Shown here in pieces: positions 1 to 7,884 of a DNA stretch of 23,333 nucleotides (position 1 is the stretch's first letter; every line of letters begins with the position of its first letter). This stretch comes from an archaeon (GTDB taxonomy: Archaea; Asgardarchaeota; Hermodarchaeia; Hermodarchaeales; Hermodarchaeaceae). Below the pieces are notes generated by a model. It saw nothing but the letters and a program-made list of their open reading frames with translations, ran no database searches and had not been told where the DNA came from. The position numbers and the translations under genes were made by a program. The DNA lies in assembly GCA_016550485.1 (NCBI GenBank), contig JABXGV010000311.1, positions 1 through 23,333 on the forward strand, in the 5' to 3' direction.

Positions 1-1
1 T

Positions 2-412
2 AGTGGAATAATTTTGATTTTAACCAATACCTATGCTAGTCTAGGGTTCATACTTTATGTTCCACAGATAGCTCAGCTCCTTGGGTTGACGCCTGTTCTT
101 ACTAATGTTATTATGCTTTTCTTGTACGGGTTGAATTACCTAGCAATGTTGGGTGGCTGGACGGTTCTTGTAGGATGTGTTTTGATCCTTCTTCGCCGGT
201 ATACTCTAGGCGCTTTTCTCATGAGTTTAGGGGCAGGTATAAGCTTAATCGCGCTGATTTGGAATCTAATCCAGATGTGGGTTGCTGGTACCCTCACGCT
301 CGCTGAATTCTTGAATCGTTTTCAAGGGATTGCTTGGGCAGGGGCTATACTATCCGTAGTTGCCCAAGAGCTAGTGAAGATTCCCAGACCGAAGAATATT
401 GATGACTCGTAG
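2..412 (+). CDS. Membrane protein, C-terminal part (5' end outside window)
   Basis: The reading frame is open from the left edge to the TAG at 410-412. A TTG at 14 could serve as a start, but the frame stays open upstream of it, so the gene is probably cut by the window edge. The visible 130 or so residues are almost wholly hydrophobic and form about four membrane helices, separated by short polar turns such as RRYT near residue 62. A short charged tail (KIPRPKNIDDS) follows the last helix. No catalytic or transport motif is visible and I do not recognise the family. The gene runs toward the leftward gene ending at 448, so the two are convergent with only about 35 bp between them. It is a real gene by its composition and length; its function is unknown. 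Confidence 0.6.
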   Translation, partial: SGIILILTNTYASLGFILYVPQIAQLLGLTPVLTNVIMLFLYGLNYLAMLGGWTVLVGCVLILLRRYTLGAFLMSLGAGISLIALIWNLIQMWVAGTLTLAEFLNRFQGIAWAGAILSVVAQELVKIPRPKNIDDS

Positions 413-447
413 TGCCGCTCTAGGAATCGGTTGAGTTGTGGCGTTAG

Positions 448-1617
448 CTATTGATGGTCTCCTTCCCGTCTTAAAAGGGTGACAAGGAGTCTAGTGCCAT
501 CGCTATCATGGAGAGGCGGTGGAGGTGTAGGAGGAACGCGAAACGTGCGGAGGTCATCGAGAAGTTCAGGGTGAAATTGGAGGCTGAAGTCGCGGCGTCT
601 CTGACCGGTGTTATGGTCTTGGTAGTAAATCGCCATGGCTGCAACTTCCGTGAGGGGTCTTGTGGAGTCAGGGAAAAAGGTAGAGCAGAGGACTTCTACT
701 CCGAAGGGAAGGTTGAGGAGCCAAGTGTGAGGTGAGCTAGCGATGTCGTCTCTGTGGTCTTGAAGCTCGTTATTTAGGTGATTTAGCGCCCAATTCGCGA
801 AGAGGATTGCTTCTTGGTTAACTTCGTCGCCGTGCAGCATAGCTAAATCCCAGTCATCGATTCGAATGAGGTCTTCAATTATTCCTGACTCGGTAGCTGC
901 GGTTTTTTCATGGGCCTTGAGTAAAGGTTCAGGGAGATGCTCAAGTGGTTGATAAGGATGGAGTCGACGGATGCCAACTTCTCTTTGTTCATTAGGTGCT
1001 ACGGCAAAGCGCGTGTCACGATAGCCATTTGCAATTATGTGTCGTTTCCTGCGGATTACGAGTTGTTCGCCGAACTGATGGATGTACGTGGAGATATCGC
1101 GGAATGCTTTCCGCGCTGGTTTAGGCAGGTCATCTTGGCATTGTAGATTGGTAATGGCACGCCTTATTAAACGAATAAGAGCTTCACCCACCGCCTGATG
1201 ACCAAGACAAATGTACAAGGCAGGAGCACTCCCTGCAGTTCTGTTGAGAAGCAGTGATTCTACAAGACTAAGAAATTCTTCGCGAGGAAGAGAAGGATTG
1301 TGGTTGAATGATTGCGAATCATAGATGGAGGGGCGCCCGCCTTCAACGATAATTCCGTTACAGGATCGGAGGAACTGGGCAAACGGAGTGACCATGTCCA
1401 GTGACTGAAACCCTGTATTCCACAATGAAAAGAGAATAGAGTTCTGCTGTGCAATCTCTCGTAAGATGACAGCGACGTTATGGCTGGCGGCTACAGGTTC
1501 GCCCAACGGGTTGGTACCAACTATTGCGTCAGGTTCAATAATCGCAATGCTGCCTCGGGCTTTCTCACCGCTTTGGACCAGTTCCTGAAAATCCTCCTTA
1601 GTCGCAACAATATACAT
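448..1617 (-). CDS. Class-I glutamine-amidotransferase-like protein
   Basis: About 389 residues. The sequence YICLGHQ (Cys near residue 141 of the longest form) matches the nucleophile elbow of triad amidotransferases (GxCxGxQ), and QFHPEL near residue 353 supplies the His and Glu of the triad. An IIVEGGRPS segment near residue 95 resembles the oxyanion-side glycine stretch of the fold. Between the Cys and His motifs lie about 200 residues, more than the usual domain needs, so there is an insert or an extra subdomain. The C-terminus has a proline-rich run (PPTPPPP). I chose the ATG at 1617 because GGTGGT lies just upstream; a GTG at 1629 would add four residues and overlap the stop of the upstream gene. 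No synthase partner is fused or adjacent, so the substrate is unknown. It may instead be a gamma-glutamyl hydrolase-type or PfpI-like member of the superfamily. Confidence 0.65.
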   Translation of the reverse strand: MYIVATKEDFQELVQSGEKARGSIAIIEPDAIVGTNPLGEPVAASHNVAVILREIAQQNSILFSLWNTGFQSLDMVTPFAQFLRSCNGIIVEGGRPSIYDSQSFNHNPSLPREEFLSLVESLLLNRTAGSAPALYICLGHQAVGEALIRLIRRAITNLQCQDDLPKPARKAFRDISTYIHQFGEQLVIRRKRHIIANGYRDTRFAVAPNEQREVGIRRLHPYQPLEHLPEPLLKAHEKTAATESGIIEDLIRIDDWDLAMLHGDEVNQEAILFANWALNHLNNELQDHRDDIASSPHTWLLNLPFGVEVLCSTFFPDSTRPLTEVAAMAIYYQDHNTGQRRRDFSLQFHPELLDDLRTFRVPPTPPPPLHDSDGTRLLVTLLRREGDHQ

Positions 1618-1622
1618 GATGT

Positions 1623-1934
1623 TTACCACCTTGGCCGCTCTTTTGTTTTCAAGGGTTTAGGCCACTCTACTCCAAGTTTTCCGTGCGTCAATATTGTAAG
1701 GTCTTTCAAGGCAGGATATGATGCCCTAAGGCTAGCCTTCACTTCAAGGAAAGCGTTTTGTCCCTTAAGTGATCCTGGTTTTCCCCAGAAGAGTTGGCAG
1801 TAGGTATCTACGATTACTATGACAAGGATTCTACTCACCTTTTCCGCTTCTGCCGAATCGCCAAAGACAAGATCAACTGTTACCTTGCCCAAGTCAACAT
1901 CCTTACCTAGTAGGTGTAGGTCTTTCTGGGTCAT
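1623..1934 (-). CDS. Small hypothetical protein, upstream partner of the amidotransferase-like gene
   Basis: A 103-residue frame starting at ATG 1934 and ending in TAA at 1623-1625, which is 5 bp ahead of the preferred ATG of the downstream amidotransferase-like gene. This tight spacing suggests one transcript and translational coupling. The protein has a hydrophobic strand (SRILVIVIVDTYCQLF, about residues 34-49) in an alternating polar and hydrophobic background, and a basic C-terminus. I see no recognisable motif. An overlapping frame on the opposite strand exists, but it also runs antisense into the next gene, which marks it as a shadow. The call rests on operon-like placement and protein-like composition. 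Confidence 0.5.
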   Translation of the reverse strand: MTQKDLHLLGKDVDLGKVTVDLVFGDSAEAEKVSRILVIVIVDTYCQLFWGKPGSLKGQNAFLEVKASLRASYPALKDLTILTHGKLGVEWPKPLKTKERPRW

Positions 1935-2216
1935 CTCTCTAATAAATCTAAGTCGTTCAGTTCTGGCTCAAAATGATCTAGTTCCAGCTTTAATTCTAAA
2001 GCCCTCATAGAGCTATGGATTTCCTGTATATTAGAGGCTAGCGTCTTGTAAGGGATTGGGCTTCGCTGACGTGCAAATCCTGGACACAATTTAACTTTTG
2101 TACTATTTTCCCTCGTACAGGACTATTTTATTTCTCGGCTGATAGTAATAATGATAATTTACTCCTATGCCATAGCTTTTGTAGGCTAAACAAGATGTAG
2201 TGTAGAGGTTAACAAG

Positions 2217-2519
2217 GTGTCAAGATTAGACACGGTACTCAAACGTACACGCTATGATATCTATGCAATGCTTATCCGTGTCATTGTAATACATGGATAC
2301 TGTCCTCTCACCCGGGCAGCTCGTTCCACCAATCTCCCTGTGGATCGTGCGAAGAAAATCATTGATTTCATGTGTGAGCGTGGACTTCTAGCAGAAGACG
2401 AAGAGGAGGGTAAACGAATGTTCCGCGTTACTGTCAGAGGGAATCAGTACCTCGAGTTGTACAAGCGTATTGCGGGCCTTGTAGGGATGCCAATTCCTGA
2501 GCCACTTACGCCCTTCTGA
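2217..2519 (+). CDS. Winged-helix DNA-binding protein (HTH_45/Sso10a-like)
   Basis: A 100-residue protein starting at GTG 2217, with no closer in-frame ATG upstream. The N-terminal KRTRYDIYAMLIRV helix, a middle helix-turn-helix (residues about 30-56, ending DFMCERGLL) and a wing strand (FRVTVRGNQYLELY) follow the order seen in archaeal winged-helix proteins of the Sso10a/HTH_45 type, where the last part usually reads like 'LTxKGxexL'. Such proteins act as small transcription regulators or chromatin-associated dimers, and the helix after the wing (KRIAGLVGM) could be the dimerisation helix. It stands alone, followed by 134 bp before the beta-solenoid pair, which it might regulate; that link is inference from position only. 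Confidence 0.65.
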   Translation: MSRLDTVLKRTRYDIYAMLIRVIVIHGYCPLTRAARSTNLPVDRAKKIIDFMCERGLLAEDEEEGKRMFRVTVRGNQYLELYKRIAGLVGMPIPEPLTPF

Positions 2520-2653
2520 TCAATGAAAGCTACAATTTAGAGGAAAACACAGGCTCTTTGATAGTAACATGTTGTGACCTCATTTTATGAGTCCGCCTTT
2601 TAAATGACGGAGAAGTTAATTCACTTGAAGCGCAACTTGAGAAGGTAAGAAAA

Positions 2654-3532
2654 ATGCACTTCAAAGATGAAAAATGGATTCAACTGGGCAAGGTTCGTGG
2701 CGATGTCTTCATCGAAGACTGTGATGTCCTAGTCCCTCAAAAAGGGAAAGAAATCGTCGTGAAGGGTACCTTGATCGTCGAGGGCCCGCTTATCATCGAA
2801 GGCTCGTTAAGCTGTGAGCACTTGCGAATCAAAACAGATGAAGAAGTCGTTATTGAAGGAGATTTGAGAGTAGACGGCTCCGTCAAGGTAAAGGAACGTC
2901 ATCGATTCTCGTGTGGCCCCAAACGACTAATTGTTAATGGTTCCGCAGAGGCAAATGACTTTGACATTGATGGAGCCTTAGATGTAGGGGGCGACCTTAG
3001 ATGCAAAGCCGTTGATTGCGGCGGATCCCTAAAAGTGGAAGGGAGAATCAAAGCTGAACGGGTCTCAGTTGGCGGCTCTGTCTCTTGTGATAGTGGCACC
3101 ATAGGACGTATTGATGTAGGTGGAAGTTTCAAAGCTACTGGTGCCATTGAAGCCGGTGATTTAGATGTTGGTGGGACAGCTATTGTTGGTCAAGGGTCAA
3201 AGATACTCTCTATCAATGTTGGCGGGACCTTCAAGAGTCTTGGTGAATTCGTATTCAGGACTCTCGATGTTGGCGGTAGCGTGAAACTTGAAGGCGACGC
3301 AACAGGTGAATCCATCGATGTAGGTGGAGTTCTCAAAGTGAGTGGCTCCTTAATATTAACAAAGGCTTTGGATGTAGGCGGGGTCGCCTCAATCAATGGG
3401 GATCTCCGCGTCAAAGATAAGATAGATGTGGGCGGCATTCTCCGCGTCAGCGGGCGAATCGATTGCCCACGCATCAGCGATGGGGGTCACTTCAGGAGGA
3501 TTCACAGAACTACCTCTCATAGCTCATGGTAA
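2654..3532 (+). CDS. Bactofilin-like beta-solenoid protein, copy 1 (short form)
   Basis: 292 residues beginning MHFKDEKWIQLGKV, preceded by GAAGG about 9 bases before the ATG. From about residue 90 the protein is built from 17-18-residue repeats carrying (D/N)VGG, for example LDVGG, INVGG, IDVGG, with a second glycine about six residues later. Each repeat is the size of one turn of a right-handed beta-helix, as in bactofilins (polymer-forming proteins, PF04519-like), which assemble into cytoplasmic filaments without nucleotide. The N-terminal 90 residues (GDVFIEDCDVLVPQKGKEIVV and on) align with the second copy. The end departs abruptly from copy 2 after RISDGG and stops about 20 residues later, so the roughly 97-residue C-terminal extension of copy 2 is absent. 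It lacks a signal peptide. The role may be a scaffold or filament; no archaeal function is known to me. Confidence 0.7.
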   Translation: MHFKDEKWIQLGKVRGDVFIEDCDVLVPQKGKEIVVKGTLIVEGPLIIEGSLSCEHLRIKTDEEVVIEGDLRVDGSVKVKERHRFSCGPKRLIVNGSAEANDFDIDGALDVGGDLRCKAVDCGGSLKVEGRIKAERVSVGGSVSCDSGTIGRIDVGGSFKATGAIEAGDLDVGGTAIVGQGSKILSINVGGTFKSLGEFVFRTLDVGGSVKLEGDATGESIDVGGVLKVSGSLILTKALDVGGVASINGDLRVKDKIDVGGILRVSGRIDCPRISDGGHFRRIHRTTSHSSW

Positions 3533-3581
3533 CAACTATAAAAAGAGAAAACTGAAAGGAAACATTACAAGGGTGTAAAAA

Positions 3582-4775
3582 ATGGGTGATAAACAACGCT
3601 TCGAAAGGGAAAAACAGGTAAAGATTGGACGAATCCATGGGGATGTTGAAGTCCGTGATTGTGATTTCATTGTGCCCCTCAAAGGGTCCGAGATTGTGGT
3701 TGACGGGGTCCTCTTCATAAGGGGGCGACCACCAATAATCGAAGGCTCACTAAAATGCGAACATCTAGACATAGAGTGCCGAGATGATGTAGAGTTAAGA
3801 GGAAACCTGACAGTAGAAGCCTCTGTCAAAGTATCGCGAGGACGCTTGAGAATCGAAGGTTCAGCGAAGGCGCGTAGGTTCAGCATCTCTAGTGCTTTAG
3901 AGGTTGGTAAAGACCTTCATTGTACCACAGTCTCTTGTGGCGGCGCTCTTCGTGTAGGAGGAGATGTGAAAACTGAGACACTCTCTGTCGGAGGTGCAGC
4001 ACGTATCAATGGTAAAATCGAGGTTGAAGATCTTAGCGCAGGAGGCGCAGCTACTGTTAGCCACGGCATTGCAGGACGAGTAAATGTAGGTGGTGCCTTC
4101 AAGGCTACAGGTGCCATGGAGATTGGCGATTTAGATGTTGGAGGCGCAGCGGTAGTAGGTGCTGGCTCAAAAGTACTTGATATCGATGTTGGCGGATCTT
4201 TCAAGTGCTCCGGCGACCTTGTTTTTGAAGAACTCGATGTTGGCGGCTCAGCAAAGATTGATGGCGATGCCTCAGGAAAGGATGTTGATATCGGAGGCGT
4301 ATTGAAGGTTTCTGGGTCACTAACGCTCACCGAAGACTTAGATGTAGGAGGAGTAGCTGTAGTGGGCAAAGACCTATACGTTAGTGGAGAAATCGAAGTA
4401 GGGGGCAAACTCGAGGCAGGCGGGCGAATAGAAGGCACCCGCATTAGCGTTGGCGGAGGCGTCAGGGCCACCTACATAAGGGCTGAAGAGTTCCGTATTG
4501 GCCGACGAGGTGAAGTCAGAGGGTTCGTTGAGGCTACTGATATCATCGTCAGTGAAAAGGTCCGGGGCGAGTCTTTCTATGGTGAAAGGATTCGCGTTGA
4601 AGAGGGAGCCCGTGTTAGAAATCTCTACGGACATGACATCTACCTAGAAAGAGATGTGACAGTTGAAGGGGAACTCCTCTACACCGGAAGGCTAGAAACC
4701 GAAAGGGACGTAGATCTGAGAACCGAGCCCCAGAAGGTAGGCAAACTCCCCTCTCCTGGAAAAGTCTCCAAGTAG
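3582..4775 (+). CDS. Bactofilin-like beta-solenoid protein, copy 2 (long form)
   Basis: 397 residues, ATG 3582, 49 bp after copy 1 and preceded by an AAGGG stretch. The N-terminus (QVKIGRIHGDVEVRDCDFIV) and the repeat region with (D/E)VGG every 17-18 residues (about 105-300) align with copy 1 turn by turn, so the pair arose by tandem duplication. Copy 2 adds a C-terminal segment of about 97 residues with irregular solenoid-like turns (EEFRIGRRGEVRGFVEATD, SFYGERIRVEEGARV) and a charged tail. It has no signal peptide or membrane helix, so it is predicted to be cytoplasmic. By fold it should polymerise, possibly together with copy 1. A hairpin and T-run at 4788-4832 close the pair. Confidence 0.75.
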   Translation: MGDKQRFEREKQVKIGRIHGDVEVRDCDFIVPLKGSEIVVDGVLFIRGRPPIIEGSLKCEHLDIECRDDVELRGNLTVEASVKVSRGRLRIEGSAKARRFSISSALEVGKDLHCTTVSCGGALRVGGDVKTETLSVGGAARINGKIEVEDLSAGGAATVSHGIAGRVNVGGAFKATGAMEIGDLDVGGAAVVGAGSKVLDIDVGGSFKCSGDLVFEELDVGGSAKIDGDASGKDVDIGGVLKVSGSLTLTEDLDVGGVAVVGKDLYVSGEIEVGGKLEAGGRIEGTRISVGGGVRATYIRAEEFRIGRRGEVRGFVEATDIIVSEKVRGESFYGERIRVEEGARVRNLYGHDIYLERDVTVEGELLYTGRLETERDVDLRTEPQKVGKLPSPGKVSK

Positions 4776-4787
4776 TGGAATAAGGAA

Positions 4788-4832
4788 GGTATCAGGGCTC
4801 TTCGTTAGCGCTGGTACCCTCTCTACTTTTTT
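4788..4832 (+). terminator. Hairpin with T-run after the bactofilin-like pair
   Basis: GGTATCAG (4788-4795) pairs with CTGGTACC (4811-4818), eight pairs including one T-G wobble, with a 15-base loop. A TTTTTT run follows at 4827-4832. It lies 13 bp after the stop of copy 2. Archaea terminate mainly at T-runs, so the T-run may be the active part. Confidence 0.5.
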
Positions 4833-4893
4833 GTAGGCGAGTTTAACATATCCTTACGTCGAGTTCGAGTGGCTCTCTGACGGTGACGTTCGG

Positions 4894-5901
4894 TTGATAC
4901 AACAAGGGCGCGTAAAACTAGGTAAAACAGTTAATGTGGTACCTTTGGCAGCAGAGAGTGTCGGAGTGCGCAGCCTCTCTGTACTTGTAAATACCCCTGA
5001 TACAGGTATACTCATCGATCCAGGCGTTGCCCTAGGCGCTCGTGGTGGTATGCATCCTCATCCTATTGAATACCGTACACTCGCCCAGCGGCTTGCCGCG
5101 ATTCAATCAGCAGCTCAAGAGGCAGAGATTATCGTAATCTCACACTATCATTTCGACCATCTAGTACCTTTCTTCGAGAATTATGCCTTTTTCTGGTCAA
5201 GCCGAAAGCATGCGTCTGCACTTTATGGGCGTCGAAGAATCTGGTGCAAGGATATACACAGCAGAATAAATCGTTCTCAGCGGAAACGAGGGATTGCCTT
5301 CGTGCAGGCAGCACGTAAAGTAGCTCGTGAAGTTGTATTCGCAGATAATCATGCATTTAAAATCGGAGAGACCGAAGTCCAGTTTTCCCCTGCAGTTCCT
5401 CATGGAGAACTAGGAACCTTTCTAGGCTCTGTAGTGATGACTGCAATTCAATACCAAGGAGTTAGCGTGGTACATGCATCAGATGTACAGGGGCCAATGG
5501 TTTCAGAGACAACCAATTGGATTCTACAACAGAAACCTCAACTACTTATCCTGGCTGGACCACCGACCTACCTGAGCCCTGAAAGAGTATCAGCTCAGCT
5601 CATCACAAAAGCAGCGAATAATCTTCAACGCTTAGTAACCCAGATTCCAATAGTAATAATAGACCACCATCTCCAGCGGGATCCTTGTTGGCGTGAATGG
5701 CTAACTCCAATTCAGGAGGTGTCACGTGCCGTCGGACACAGACTAATCACAGTCGCTGATGCAATGGGGCTTCCAGAACAATTGCTAGAAACGCGTAGAC
5801 CTGACTTATACACAGCTGAACCCACATCTCCTGCCTATGACGCTTGGGTACGCACCATCACACGTGGGCTCACCACAATCCCGCCTCCTTTAGAGAAGTA
5901 G
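4894..5901 (+). CDS. UPF0282-type metallo-beta-lactamase-fold protein
   Basis: The longest form is 335 residues from TTG 4894; a GTG at 4936 would give MVPLAAESVGVRSLSV, closer to how I recall UPF0282 proteins starting (short strand, then ESxGVRS), so the true start may be 4936. The metal motif SHYHFDH (residues about 83-89 of the long form) is the HxHxDH signature, with further ligand candidates in VVHASDVQGP (about 190-199) and IDHHLQRD (about 256-263). These are the parts of a dinuclear metallohydrolase site. The family is archaeal and uncharacterised, with nuclease or hydrolase activity assumed from the fold. No signal peptide is visible. It stands between the bactofilin-like genes and the convergent bshB. 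Confidence 0.75.
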   Translation: MIQQGRVKLGKTVNVVPLAAESVGVRSLSVLVNTPDTGILIDPGVALGARGGMHPHPIEYRTLAQRLAAIQSAAQEAEIIVISHYHFDHLVPFFENYAFFWSSRKHASALYGRRRIWCKDIHSRINRSQRKRGIAFVQAARKVAREVVFADNHAFKIGETEVQFSPAVPHGELGTFLGSVVMTAIQYQGVSVVHASDVQGPMVSETTNWILQQKPQLLILAGPPTYLSPERVSAQLITKAANNLQRLVTQIPIVIIDHHLQRDPCWREWLTPIQEVSRAVGHRLITVADAMGLPEQLLETRRPDLYTAEPTSPAYDAWVRTITRGLTTIPPPLEK

Positions 5902-5932
5902 TCGGGGGAAAATTATATTTGAAGCATTATTT

Positions 5933-6631
5933 CTAGTAAAAGACTGTAGACATCTTTGGAGGCGGAGCATAGAACGGGCCATGGAAGGGTAGTGGCATCT
6001 CCATAAACGCTTCAGCGAATTCACAATCCGCTTGCAGCCCTCGTAATTGTGCCTTTTGCATGTTAAAGGAAAGATAGTATCCCTCTGTTTTTTCCATCTG
6101 GCTTCTAAACGATATGATTGCTTGCCTTTTCAAGTCAGCGATTTCCGATATGTCAACAAAGAGGGTGGGCGCTGGAAAGAGATTATTGATTTCCATACAT
6201 AGAAGGCGGCGGGGTCGCCACGCCTTTTCCCGCTCAAGAGTAGCATGACCTGCCCATTCAGCTGCCCGTAACACTGCCTTGTGGACAATTGTATGGTCAG
6301 GATGATAATCGAGAGAACTATGGGTGATAATGATATTGGGTTTAATCCTCCTGATTAGTGGAATGAGCCTGTCAGAAACTCCACGAACACTTAGAGCGAA
6401 ATCCTCTCCTTCGTCAGCTACAACCTTCGCGCCGAGGATTTTACAGGCTGCGCGTAGCTCTCTATGACGCGTTGGTGTACCAGTAAGGCAACACACTGTA
6501 ACCTCAGCGCCAAGGCTAGCCTCCAAAGCAATGGTGCCCCCACACCCGAAAGTCTCATCATCTGCATGGGCCCCTACGACGAGGAGTCGGTTTCCCTTAG
6601 AAGGAGCAGAGATTCTCGTGTCTTTTGGCAT
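5933..6631 (-). CDS. bshB: PIG-L/LmbE-type deacetylase, probable GlcNAc-malate deacetylase (BshB)
   Basis: 232 residues from ATG 6631. AHADDE (residues 21-26) and HPDH (110-113) are the two zinc-binding motifs of LmbE/PIG-L deacetylases. The spacing and the later ISEIADLKRQAIISFRSQ and ADCEFAEAF segments match BshB-type enzymes, in which a 'CIDISxxxxxKxxAlxxYxSQ' stretch and a late 'YAEaF' stretch occur. BshB removes the N-acetyl group from GlcNAc-malate to give GlcN-malate, the second step of bacillithiol synthesis; relatives also act on mycothiol precursors or on S-conjugates. The divergent neighbour is bshA, with a 146 bp gap for both promoters, and bshC is next beyond it. On sequence alone other PIG-L substrates are possible; the neighbourhood makes the BshB assignment. 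Confidence 0.82.
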   Translation of the reverse strand: MPKDTRISAPSKGNRLLVVGAHADDETFGCGGTIALEASLGAEVTVCCLTGTPTRHRELRAACKILGAKVVADEGEDFALSVRGVSDRLIPLIRRIKPNIIITHSSLDYHPDHTIVHKAVLRAAEWAGHATLEREKAWRPRRLLCMEINNLFPAPTLFVDISEIADLKRQAIISFRSQMEKTEGYYLSFNMQKAQLRGLQADCEFAEAFMEMPLPFHGPFYAPPPKMSTVFY

Positions 6632-6777
6632 ATCCAGATATCTGGTGGTCTATCGTCAAAAGCCTTCGTTTTCTGCAAGTATATTCAGCTAGGGGCGTTT
6701 CAATGTGTTATTGCTAGTGTTTACCAGAACGGCAAAAGATAAGGGTAAGAAAGAATGTGAGCGATTGGGAAATTTCT

Positions 6778-7884
6778 ATGCGAATTGGGATTACTTGCTA
6801 TCCAAGTATCGGTGGTTCCGGATTACTGGCGACCAGACTGGCAATGGAACTAGCAAAAAGGGACCACGAAATACATATGGTCACCTATGAGGTTCCCTTT
6901 CTCTTGCAAGAGGGGCGGCACGATAACATCACGGTAAATCTCGTTGATGTGCTAAGCTATCCTCTTTTTCGGTTCCCTCCCTACACCGTGGCACTAGCAT
7001 CTCAAATGGCTAGCGTAACCAAGAAATACAAACTGGATCTACTACACGCCCATTATGCAATTCCTCATGCAGTGTCCGCCTACATGGCTCACGAAATGAC
7101 TGGTGTACCTTATGTCGTTACTCTTCACGGGTCCGATGTCCACACATTGGGTGCTGACCCTGCTTACCAACCTGCCACTCGCTTCGCCGTGGAAGCAGCT
7201 AATGCAGTTACGTGTGTAACTAAACACATATGCCAGACAGCGGAAACGACTCTGGGCGTTAGGTGCAAAATCAGCCCCATAACAAACTTCACCAATCCTG
7301 ACCAATTCAAGCCTGGACCCTGCATACATCGATGTGAAGAGCACCAGAACCAGCTAGTTCACGTTTCCAACTTTCGGCCTGTAAAACGGGTCGCAGACCT
7401 TGTCACTGCCTTTGCTCAAATCGCATCAGAAGTTCCGAACGCGAAGCTTCTGCTTGTAGGAGATGGACCAGAGCGACCAAACGTTGAGCGACTCATACGG
7501 GAATTCGGGTTAAATGACCGGATACAGTGTTTAGGATTCAAACGAGATGTCTACACTTATCTGCGCTGTGCTCACGCTTTCGTGCTATGTTCAGAGTTAG
7601 AAGGTGCTCCTCTCTCTCTCCTTGAAGCGATGAGCAGTGGACTCCCAGTTGTGGCTACAGAAGTCGGAGGAATACCCGAACTCATCACTGATGGCCAGAA
7701 TGGTCTGCTAGTACCTTTCGGAGACATTGATGCACTAGCAAACCGTTTATACGCGGTACTCACTGACGAGGTCCTCGCTAAACGTCTCGGTGAACAGGCT
7801 AGAAAAAGAATCCTTGAGAATCACACTGCTGAAAAGGTAATTCCCAAATATATCGAAGTGTATGAAGCTATTCTTCAGTCTTAG
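6778..7884 (+). CDS. bshA: N-acetyl-alpha-D-glucosaminyl L-malate synthase (BshA)
   Basis: A GT4-family glycosyltransferase of 368 residues. The start MRIGITCYPSIGGSG is nearly the same as that of Bacillus BshA as I recall it, so I chose ATG 6778; the GTG at 6757 would add seven residues. Shared segments follow in order: HAHYAIPHAVSAYMA, VTLHGSDVHTLG, ITNFTNPDQF, VHVSNFRPVKRV, LLLVGDGPE, and the donor-site EGAPLSLLEAMSSGLPVVATEVGGIPE (written here in two parts: EGAPLSLLEAMSSG and LPVVATEVGGIPE). The enzyme transfers GlcNAc from UDP-GlcNAc to L-malate, the first step of bacillithiol synthesis, in the cytoplasm. Its last 17 bp overlap the end of convergent bshC. It is close enough in the diagnostic blocks to separate it from generic GT4 enzymes. 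Confidence 0.9.
   Translation: MRIGITCYPSIGGSGLLATRLAMELAKRDHEIHMVTYEVPFLLQEGRHDNITVNLVDVLSYPLFRFPPYTVALASQMASVTKKYKLDLLHAHYAIPHAVSAYMAHEMTGVPYVVTLHGSDVHTLGADPAYQPATRFAVEAANAVTCVTKHICQTAETTLGVRCKISPITNFTNPDQFKPGPCIHRCEEHQNQLVHVSNFRPVKRVADLVTAFAQIASEVPNAKLLLVGDGPERPNVERLIREFGLNDRIQCLGFKRDVYTYLRCAHAFVLCSELEGAPLSLLEAMSSGLPVVATEVGGIPELITDGQNGLLVPFGDIDALANRLYAVLTDEVLAKRLGEQARKRILENHTAEKVIPKYIEVYEAILQS

Noticed and set aside
1480..2010. Rightward frames antisense to the small hypothetical gene and the amidotransferase-like gene
   Set aside because: They cross two real genes in antisense and have no ribosome-binding site or recognisable motif.
3120..3450. CRISPR-like or tandem DNA repeat at 51-54 bp spacing
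   Set aside because: The repeating units are codons for (D/N)VGG with varied bases between; no identical repeats with unique spacers.
3470..3581. Frameshift in bactofilin-like copy 1 that could restore the missing C-terminus
   Set aside because: Neither of the other two forward frames downstream resembles the copy 2 extension, and only about 50 bp separate the genes.
2899..4471. Long proline/threonine/serine-rich frames on the minus strand across the bactofilin-like genes
   Set aside because: They are the antisense reading of the VGG repeats, which gives PPTS-type repeats, and have no start context of their own.
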